Of a stretch of DNA of 64,000 nucleotides, positions 55,938 through 64,000 are shown piece after piece. Numbering within the stretch: position 1 is the stretch's first letter; each line of letters begins with the position of its first letter. The notes under the pieces were generated by a model. It worked only from the letters and a program-made list of their open reading frames with translations, was not told the origin of the DNA and ran no database searches. Position numbers and translations under genes: made by a program. Origin of the DNA: Amaranthus tricolor (taxonomy: Eukaryota > Streptophyta > Magnoliopsida > Caryophyllales > Amaranthaceae); NCBI RefSeq assembly GCF_026212465.1, contig NC_080050.1, positions 4,498,144 through 4,562,143 of the forward strand, given 5' to 3'.

Positions 55938-57434
55938 ATGAACCGTCAGTTAATCACCACTTTTTGTTCTCAGGAGCAGCCGAGTTGGGAAGATCTATCT
56001 ATCCTTGACTACAACATGAATATAAATCCTGCATTCCCAAAATTTAACCAATCCTCTCAGTCGTCGCCTTTCCTTGTTGCCAATTCTGGTAACCCGGATA
56101 AAATTCTGAAACAAGATGGGGATGAAATGAGTCAAATGCCCGATGAAGGTAATTGGGATCCTAGAACAATGCTCAACAATCTATCTTTCTTGGAACAAAA
56201 AATTCACCAACTTCAAGAGCTTGTTCATATGATCGCTGGACAAAGGGCTCAAGTTCCCGGCAACCAAGACGAGCTCGTTATTCAGCAGCAGCAGCAGCTA
56301 ATCACGAGCGATGTTACTTCCATTATCGTCCAGTTAATATCTACCGCTGGCAGTCTTCTTCCGTCAATGAAGCACAACCTTTCTGCTGTCACTCCCGGCT
56401 TGCAATTAAATAGGGTTCTTTTTCCTTCAGCGGAAAATGTCAGCACCGGATTAATGTCACAAAACAATGTAGGGCAAGGACAGCAAATTGTTGCCGAGGT
56501 TCAACCCGTGGAGAATCCAAAGCCGGTGGATGTAATGGCGAATTGTGCGACTGAAATGAACTGCAACATGGAAGAAGATCATCATGATCATGAACTGAAA
56601 GAAGACGACGAGGGTAAGGAAGAAGAGCACCTTCCTCCCGGATCATACGAAATCTTGCAATTAGAAAAGGAAGAAATTCTCGCACCTCATACGCACTTTT
56701 GTACCATATGCGGAAAGGGGTTCAAAAGAGATGCTAATTTGAGGATGCACATGAGAGGTCACGGAGACGAGTACAAAACTCCGGCTGCTCTGGCGAAACC
56801 TAATAAGGAATCTAGCTCGGAAAAGGTTCTTCTAAAGCGGTATTCCTGCCCGTTTATCGGGTGCAAGAGGAATAAGGAGCATAAGAAATTTCAGCCTCTA
56901 AAAACTATTTTGTGTGTGAAAAATCATTACAAAAGAACTCATTGTGATAAGAGCTATACTTGTAGCCGATGCCATACCAAGAAATTTTCGGTTATTGCTG
57001 ATCTGAAGACCCATGAAAAGCATTGTGGCAGGGACAAATGGCTGTGTTCTTGTGGCACAACCTTCTCTCGGAAAGACAAACTTTTCGGGCATATCGCACT
57101 TTTCCAGGGCCATACTCCCGCCATTCCTTGCGAGGAGCATAAAGGAACATCAGGGCCTTCAAATCTTGTAGAAAGCTGCGAGACCGCCAATAATGCTCCA
57201 AATATGGGATTTAGCTTTGGGTCGAGTGTTGCTAACGTAAATGTTGCCCCGACTGTAATGGATACGAGGGTGAATATCGAAGATTCTCTCTTCTCTTTGC
57301 TAAACTACGACTATAGTCTTAATGGGCTTCAAGATTTCCCGCAAACTGCTTTTGACGATACAGCAAATTCATTCTCGTTCCTTATTCCCGGAGAAAAGGA
57401 TGACATGCTATGCGTAAGTAACGATGTTGATTAG
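55938..57434 (+). CDS. STOP1: STOP1-like C2H2 zinc-finger transcription factor (498 aa)
   Basis: A nuclear regulator of tolerance to acid soil and aluminium. In Arabidopsis, STOP1 activates ALMT1 and also affects low-phosphate root growth. Conserved blocks: SWEDLSILDYNM near the start, WDPRTMLNNLSFLEQKIHQLQELVH (about 75-97), QQQQLITSDVTSIIVQLISTAGSLLPS, an acidic patch EEDHHDHELKEDDEGKEEE, then LPPGSYEILQLEKEEILAPHTHFC leading into four zinc fingers: CTICGKGFKRDANLRMHMRGH; CPFIGCKRNKEHKKF..HYKRTHC; CSRCHTKKFSVIADLKTHEKHC; CSCGTTFSRKDKLFGH..GH. Length is close to Arabidopsis STOP1. The start is uncertain: M at 55938 keeps the conserved SQ..WED, but an acceptor-like TTCTCAG ending at 55973 could mean a spliced N-terminus. 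Adjacent to the exonuclease gene, as in Arabidopsis. Confidence 0.92.
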   Translation: MNRQLITTFCSQEQPSWEDLSILDYNMNINPAFPKFNQSSQSSPFLVANSGNPDKILKQDGDEMSQMPDEGNWDPRTMLNNLSFLEQKIHQLQELVHMIAGQRAQVPGNQDELVIQQQQQLITSDVTSIIVQLISTAGSLLPSMKHNLSAVTPGLQLNRVLFPSAENVSTGLMSQNNVGQGQQIVAEVQPVENPKPVDVMANCATEMNCNMEEDHHDHELKEDDEGKEEEHLPPGSYEILQLEKEEILAPHTHFCTICGKGFKRDANLRMHMRGHGDEYKTPAALAKPNKESSSEKVLLKRYSCPFIGCKRNKEHKKFQPLKTILCVKNHYKRTHCDKSYTCSRCHTKKFSVIADLKTHEKHCGRDKWLCSCGTTFSRKDKLFGHIALFQGHTPAIPCEEHKGTSGPSNLVESCETANNAPNMGFSFGSSVANVNVAPTVMDTRVNIEDSLFSLLNYDYSLNGLQDFPQTAFDDTANSFSFLIPGEKDDMLCVSNDVD

Positions 57435-59207
57435 TATTTGATTCGCCTTAAATATTTTTTTTGTGCAGAGGAGCTTCGATCATCCTGACTGGAATCGAAA
57501 TTGGATGTACTCGAGCTCCTGTAATTTCTTAGCTTGAATAAAGGCTTTCTATATGATTATTGCACATTAAAGTAATTTTTTGTGTGTTGCATTCTTTCAT
57601 TCATATTGCTTCAATATGTAAGTGTTGGGGCAGCAAGATGGTATCTAGAGTTATCGCTCCATCTTTGCATATGCCTTTTGAAGGTGATTTGGTTATGCTG
57701 GTTCATTTTCCCTTGTGTGCACTATAAAGGGACGGGCTCGGTAATGGCACGGTGATGCAGTTATTAGAAGACTTCAGAATGCCCTCTCTTAGAGGGTTGA
57801 TGGCGAACTCGACTTGAAATTAACTGCTCTTATCGGGTTGATGAGTGAATTGGGGTTATCATTTTGCATTGATATCTATTCACAAACTACATCCCTTATT
57901 TCGATAAATAAATTCTCCATAAGAAGACTGTCTCACCGTAAGACGGCTTAATATGGACTGACGTAATATTTAATTTTAAAAAAATAAAGACAATTATCAA
58001 ATATGTCATGTCATGTTACATTGTGTTTCAATTTAATAAATTAAATTTTTAAAAGTTTTTAAATGGGAAGCTTATATGGTTTCGTCGAGACAATATCATA
58101 TACAAGACTTGCTGATTTCGATAAGGCCAAGACGGTATAATTTCACAACCGTTACTATAATCGTGTCTGCATTTGAAATTGTATACTATGCTTTGAACTT
58201 ATTTAAGATCTGTCTATTCATTCGTATCAAGAAAAAGATTTGCCTATGCTTTGAACTTATTTAAGATGTAAATGTAACATATTGAATGTAATCCAACGTA
58301 TTACAATGAAAAAAAAACACAAATTTTTAAGAGGCTTACACCATAGCGAATATAAAACTCTACGTAATATGTGAATAAAAGATCTGATATCTTTTGCTCG
58401 TCCCCTTCTTATTTATACTAGTTTTTCTCTTTCCTAGTGCCTTTTAAAATTCACCGTTCAACTCATTTTAAAATACTCAAGCTTTTCCATATTTAATATT
58501 CTCTCCGTCCTTTTAAATTTACATCATATGACTAAAAGCTTTTATATATTTGAGTCATATGATGCAAACTCAAAAGTATACAGAGCGAGTATATACCGCA
58601 TCAATAATAAACTTTTGCAACTATAATGGAGATTGGAGAGGGTATTTGGATATACCCTTAATAATAAGAAAAACAAGACAAAGGACAATTTAGTAAGCAA
58701 TTTTGATCTATATAACAACCCTACACCAAAACCATCAATACACTAATTGTCAAAATTGTGAAGCATCAACTATAATCATCATTTAGAAGTACAAACTCAT
58801 ACAAATTCCATCTCAAGGATCTTCTAGTGATAGCAAATAAAACCAAAATCATATACATGACCAAGCACACTACATGTTGCACAACTGATATGCAACCTAA
58901 CTAGTAACAGAGACAATTCGGTATACAATAGAGATGAGATATCCAAGAGAAAATCGAGGTCATGAAAGGCTATTTATAGCAAAGGACAAAAACCCATGTA
59001 GAATATTGCAGGAATGGTATTAATCTGACCTCCCCGAGCTCTGGAACTGGCTCTTACAGCAAATGACATCATGCATCATAGATATCTGACATAGAACCAT
59101 TACACAAATGAACACATATCATCGACAACCATTCGTTACTCTGCAATAGACAGAAGCATATTAGATTCTTCGGTTTCAGTCTCTTCACTTTCAATGCCAA
59201 TCTCGGG
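57435..59207. other. Convergent intergenic region between STOP1-like and PPR genes
   Basis: The 3' UTRs of both genes must lie here. Otherwise AT-rich, with one Stowaway MITE and a GACTGTCTCACCGTAAGACG-type inverted word near 57925. No gene seen. Confidence 0.5.
58499..58589. mobile_element. Short Stowaway-type MITE
   Basis: The left TTCTCTCCGTCCTTTTAAAT and the complement of the right arm (CTCGCTCTGTATACTTTTGAG) are mirrored around GTCATATGATG/CATCATATGAC, with TA on both sides (58497-58498, 58590-58591). About 91 bp. Confidence 0.6.
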
Positions 59208-62200
59208 TTAGTTTTCAGACACAAACCGCTCTTCATTATCTCCGACTTCTATACCATGTTCGACTAAAAGTGTCCGATAGGTTACATCTTGAAAGCAACC
59301 AAGTTGCTTCAACAACAAAACGTAATTTTCCTTGTTGATGTGGTCACCTTCTTGTTCGCATAACTCCAAAAACGCAGATACATTCGAGAGTTTAGGCTTC
59401 CAAATTTTCGGAACTTCTGCAGATACAGCTTCCCGGAAACAAGATAAAGCTTCAGAAATCCTCCCCTCTTTAATGTGACCTTCTCCGAGAATCTCCCATG
59501 AGCCCGAATTCGGTTTCCCGCCTCCTTCAACCATTCGATCAAAGAAACTCTTAACTTTCTCAAAAGGTTCTTCCCTTACATACCATCCCATGAGAAGATT
59601 TGCGACTTTGGGATCATACGAAACCTTCACGGGTAGCCATTCTTCATAAATTTTCTCAGCTCCTTCAATGTCGCCTAACCGGATTAGTGAAGAGATGGCA
59701 GCATGATAACCCCAATTCGGGATATTTGGGAAAATCGATTTATATGTGTTCCACACACGGTAAACCTCGTCTTTGTTTCCCAAGCTTCCATAAAGACTTA
59801 AAAGATAATGATATGGTGTTCTATCTCGTCCGGTGATTCTCGTCTCGAGGTCTTTAAGGCACTTTTCTGCTTTGTCAAGAAGCCCCAACTTGATATAAAC
59901 AGCAGCTAAAGTGCTGTAAGTAGTCCAATTGGGAATAATAGTTGGCGCTAAGTTTAGTTCTTCAAAAACTTGTTCCATCCCTTCAACCGAACCTTGGGAC
60001 CCTCGAGCAGAAAGCCAAATATTATAAGAGTATAAGTCAAGTTGTACGTTTTTCTGCTTCATTTCGGAAACCAGCTTTTCAACATTATCATACTCGTTGA
60101 ATTTCATGTAAAGAGTCATCATCACATTGAAGGGAAGCGAGTGAACAATGTACCCTTTATTTCTCATCCGCTCCATCAAAGACTCCGCCTTTTCTCTTTC
60201 TTTAGCCCCTACATAGGCATTCAGGAGAGCCCCATAGATTCGCTTATCTTTGAGTGTATCAGGTAACCTTAAGAAATAATTTTCGGCATTTGAAACGCCT
60301 TGAACTTTGGCGATTAGGTCTAGTTGAATGGCTGTGTCACTGCTGGATAATCTGAACCTCTCTATTCTGTTATTCATCCATTCATAGACCTAGTCGTGTG
60401 CAAATTTATCAATTTGTAATTAGTCAGGCAGACGTTACGGAATTTATGACCTAAGCGATCTGTAAATTAACGAGCTAAGTATCACCCCAAATTTTATTTT
60501 CCAGTAAACAGCATAGAATGACAAAGCATTGAAAATCAAATAGCTAGATCAACTACAACATACTTTAAGTATCCTAAGGCATATGGAAAAAAGCATATTA
60601 GCATGAATTCCAGCCGTTCACCAATTCCAGCCGATAAAGAAATCAAAAGTACAAAAAGAATAACTATCACAGCTTTAATGATGTAGTAAACTCAAGCAAA
60701 TGACTTTAATCCAATTCTAGTAAGTTTTTCAACTCCCTTTCACTCACATTTTTTCACTTTTTAGTTAGTTTTATGTTCAATTTAATTTAATTTCAATGCG
60801 GTTCTAAGAATTTGCAAAGAACGTAATAAATCATACTTATAGTCAATAGTTTCATTGTGAACCAAAATGAACGGATACAATGCCTAACCACAAGAAAGAC
60901 TTGTCATATTCAATCTTTTAATTAATTGTTACATTCTCATTTCATATAGTCCTAGACTCCTAGTGAATAATCTTCATATATCATGCATAGAAACTATTTC
61001 AGCTATCCTTGTCGGACAATGATAAGAGTACACTATCATCACTAAAACATGGAATTTCTCACTCAATCAAATAATTTATTATTGCAAGAGCCAAACCTTA
61101 CAAAGTGGAGGAGGTTGGATCACTGTCACAAGATTCACTAGTAACCTGCCAAGCCACGAATCGCGAATCGGAAAAAGTAATTTATGGTTGCCTTGGGGCT
61201 ATTTTTGGGTCAATTTGAGAAAATCATGAATTCAAAGCGAATTATGTTACACTGGGTCGAATAAGATAGCAGTGAGCACATTTGACCAAGCGTTGGAGGA
61301 ATGCTAGCCAAGAGTAACAAGCACTAGAAGGCCTACATTGATGGCGAGTCTATGCAAATGTTATTGGAAAAGGTTGCTTGAACGAGCAACAAGAACAAGA
61401 GGACAACATTAAAGTAGCTTGTGGCCAAGGCTGCTCAAACGAGTAGCATGTAAGCAATGGACATGGCTGCTCGAATGAGTAGGAAGTAACATTAGGTAGC
61501 CCATACTTGAACGAGCACCAACGAGCTTTTTGATCGAGTAATGAGAACTTATATACGAGCAATCAAACATGGATTTTTGTGCCCTATGCGGGTATACTTG
61601 AGGATGTAGGAAGAGAGTGCTTGAACGAGCACAATATGTGCTTGAATGGGCACTCTTTGTCAAAAAATTAGGATTTAGGTCTTGCACACATTCCGACTTT
61701 AGGGAAGTCTAGGAACGATTCCTCTAAGCTTTTGTGGGTTTTAAGAAGGGGTCTTGCTTGAAAACCAAAATCAATGTATGTTAAAAGTGTGAATACTTGT
61801 TGATATTTAATCATCCTCAAGAGAAACTCTAGAGTGTAGAGTGAGAAAAGAACACAACCATTAAGGGAGAACAATCCTTTTGAAGTTGTCTCCATTGTTA
61901 GTTGAGGATAGCTCAAGCTGAGTAGTTCAACTTGAAGCTAAGATTAACTATCAAAACACATGGGAAGGAGTGCAAACACTAAAAGATCTAAAGAGTACTT
62001 TGTATTCCATTTGTGAGCAAACACCATGGAAGGTGTTTGAGCTAGAGAGACAAAAATGTAGTGAGTGTTTGAATGCTAAGTATTTAGTTATAATTGAGTA
62101 TGATTACATGTAAGAAATACAAATTTGATGTTTGAAGTGGTATTTTAAGATACCCATTTAAACCACTTGTCTTCCCTTTTCCTTTTCCTTTCTTTGTTTT

Positions 62201-62965
62201 TGTTGTTTGCTCAAAAACACATTGACATTGCTTGTTCATAATTTTTCTTCTCAATTCTATCTTAAAATGCCAGATTTCACAACATAATAAGAACATTCAA
62301 ATCAACAATTCATAAAAATCATACCAACATAAAAATTATAACATGCAAAATAAACAATTGTTTTATGTAAAACTAATAATTATCAATTATCACCCACACC
62401 ACAACCAAAATCCCAAATCCCAAATCCCAAATTTGAATCAAAAGGAAAATAACCAACAAAATTATCAATATAATACAAATAATAATCTAGATAACTCACT
62501 AACTAAAAACCCCTCTCTAATTCCTACTTTCCATATCCCACCAAAAACAAGTAAAATATGTAACACAAGAAATAATTAAAAGGGAGTTGATTAAAGTACC
62601 TCAAGAGCAAGTCTGAATCTTCTAAACTTCCTGAGCTCTCTAACAATCCTACAAAGTTCCCATTTAGTTAATTTCTTACCTTCTTTTTCACATTTATTCA
62701 ATACAGAAGCAACCCCCATTTCTGGGTTCTCCATCACAGAAATCCTTTTATAAATATGATTCCATTTTAGCATTGGTCTTTTTTCATAATCAACAGTTCC
62801 ATAGCTATAAACTTGAGAAATTGAGCACTGAATTGAGTGATTTAAGGGTCTACAGTTGGGCAAAGAGATAAAGGAGCAAGACCTAGATGGGAAATTGTGT
62901 GAATATGTAAGAGATGAGGACAGAAAATGGGGACTTGATGCTGAAGTTGTAGATTGAAGCATCAT
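59208..62965 (-). CDS. P-class pentatricopeptide repeat protein, At1g02150-like (515 aa, two exons)
   Basis: Exons on the minus strand: 62965-62600 and 60389-59208. The donor CTTGAG|GTACTT and acceptor CGACTAG|GTCTAT join in phase 0 to give LALEVYEWMNNRIERFRLSSSD. The Ser-rich N-terminus (MMLQSTTSASSPHFLSSSLT) looks like an organelle transit peptide. The body is a series of P-type PPR motifs of about 35 residues, for example RIYGALLNAYVGAKEREKAE, PFNVMMTLYMKFNEYDNVEK, TYSTLAAVYIKLGLLDKAEK, PYHYLLSLYGSLGNKDEVYR and GYHAAISSLIRLGDIEGAEK. Conserved non-repeat phrases (WNHIYKRISVMENPE, GKKLTKWELCRIVRELRKFRR, EEWLPVKVSYDPK) match Arabidopsis At1g02150. There is no E, DYW or SMR domain. RNA target unknown. 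The 2.2-kb intron contains transposon debris. Confidence 0.92.
60390..62599 (-). other. Intron of the PPR gene (2210 bp) with transposon debris
   Basis: About 61370-61640 repeats the words CTTGAACGAGC, CTCAAACGAG and CTCGAATGAG, also found in the LTR-like debris at 43600 and 44220-44390. This suggests the same retroelement family entered introns of two genes. No open frame of note. Confidence 0.55.
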
Positions 62966-64000
62966 TTTTTTGCAGTTAATGGGAATTTTAGTTTCTTGAG
63001 GAAAAGCAAAGTTGTTGTCTTTGGTTTTCCTGGAAAAATATGGAAGGATGAAAGAAGATAAAGGGCTTGTTTGTTATTTGGGGGGTCATTTTGGGAAAAT
63101 TTGAGGATCTTTATAAATGTTACCTAAGTATTAATATCCCTCCCTATTGTTTTGATTGATAATTTTTTATTGAACAAATTGATTATTATAATTCAAATTT
63201 TCACCCAACAGTTTTTACCAATATTAGCTTTATTGGATTTTATAATAATATAATCTATTCTTCTATTCCATTTTCTTATATTAATGTTGTTATTTGTTAG
63301 TAATTTAATTGTCAGTTTTAGTACGATACTCGATCAAATTGTTTACATGACTCGAAAAATATTCAAATTCGATAATATCAACTCCAAACCGATTGGGTAA
63401 TTAAATTACAGTTTAACTTTTTGATAAACTATTAAATCAGAAAATTAAGACTAAACAGATGATAAAAGAGAAAAATATAATTTTTATTTGAGTCAACTAC
63501 TTAGTAGGTAACAAGTGAAAGTGGGCCATTAGTAAAAGATAGGGGAAGAATGTGGGAATGAATTGTAGATGGAGTTACCCATATCAAATCTCAAAAATAT
63601 GCTTTTAAAATTGTACAAAAAGTAAATGAAAACAGAACATTTATCATCCCAATTCAATGTAAAATACCTTTTGACCCCTAACCAAATAATTTTCCAAAAC
63701 ACTTCTCATCTACAAGTAATCTTCTTTGTGCAAGTAGCTACAAATACAAATTTCTATTTTATTAATGTTTGGTTGGGTTTAAAGGAAAATAAGACCAAAT
63801 ATTAATATATAAAATAAAATGGTAAGTTAAATGTGTGGACAAGATTATATGAAAGAGTACAAGGGACTTTTTAACCACACGACAGTAAACTTCTAATCTA
63901 ACTAGAATTCTACACAATTAACTTGTTGCTTTGCTAAAACTAATGAACAACCAGAAGTATGCATCGACAATGCACACTAAAGCACCTACTCAGTGGTAGA
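62966..64000. other. Upstream region of the PPR gene, no further gene seen
   Basis: AT-rich to the window edge. The promoter of the minus-strand PPR gene must begin here. No coding or RNA feature recognised. Confidence 0.5.

Overview
The window is nuclear DNA of a flowering plant (eudicot). It is AT-rich, its genes are spliced with GT-AG introns, every recognisable protein has a land-plant homologue, and the spaces between genes are packed with plant transposons. Dispersed inverted repeats built around GAGACGGTCTC-like ends hint at Caryophyllales (amaranth/chenopod type), but that placement is inference only.

Layout. 1-530: broken Ty3/gypsy gag-protease fragment. 530-4500: fold-back and MITE-type repeats, no gene. 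4550-15785: a tandem pair of PHT1 high-affinity phosphate transporter genes (coding 7869-9470 and 14187-15785, both +). Each seems to have a non-coding first exon, a 5'-UTR intron and a duplicated distal promoter block carrying P1BS (GNATATNC) phosphate-starvation motifs. A histidine tRNA gene lies antisense inside the first gene's leader intron. 16520-24600: nested transposons, namely a large palindromic Mutator-type element split by a young Ty1/copia retrotransposon (157-bp LTRs), a second palindromic element of that family, and a smaller palindrome with a perfect 9-bp target duplication. 24600-29800: gene-free, with a 23-base G run and a Helitron-like end. 29802-32731 (+): LRR receptor kinase whose kinase domain looks catalytically dead. 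37053-33595 (-): five-exon plastidial pyruvate dehydrogenase E2. 37250-41640: a 1-kb palindrome of palindromes and two nested hAT MITEs, each with perfect target duplications. 41647-47596 (+): five-exon organellar 5'-3' exonuclease (OEX2-like). 47600-53200: MITEs and SINE debris. 55938-57434 (+): STOP1-type C2H2 zinc-finger regulator. 62965-59208 (-): two-exon P-class PPR protein like Arabidopsis At1g02150.

How they fit. The PHT1 pair (phosphate uptake) and STOP1 (proton/aluminium tolerance, and phosphate-starvation root responses in Arabidopsis) are both root-nutrition genes, but about 40 kb apart with unrelated genes between, so no cluster is implied. The OEX2-STOP1 neighbourhood matches At1g34380-At1g34370 in Arabidopsis and is probably ancient microsynteny. 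Three other genes serve organelles: plastid E2, OEX2 and the PPR protein. I found no wholly new protein system. The most unusual material is the palindromic elements, where target duplications that can be read directly show that hairpin-within-hairpin DNA moved as single units.
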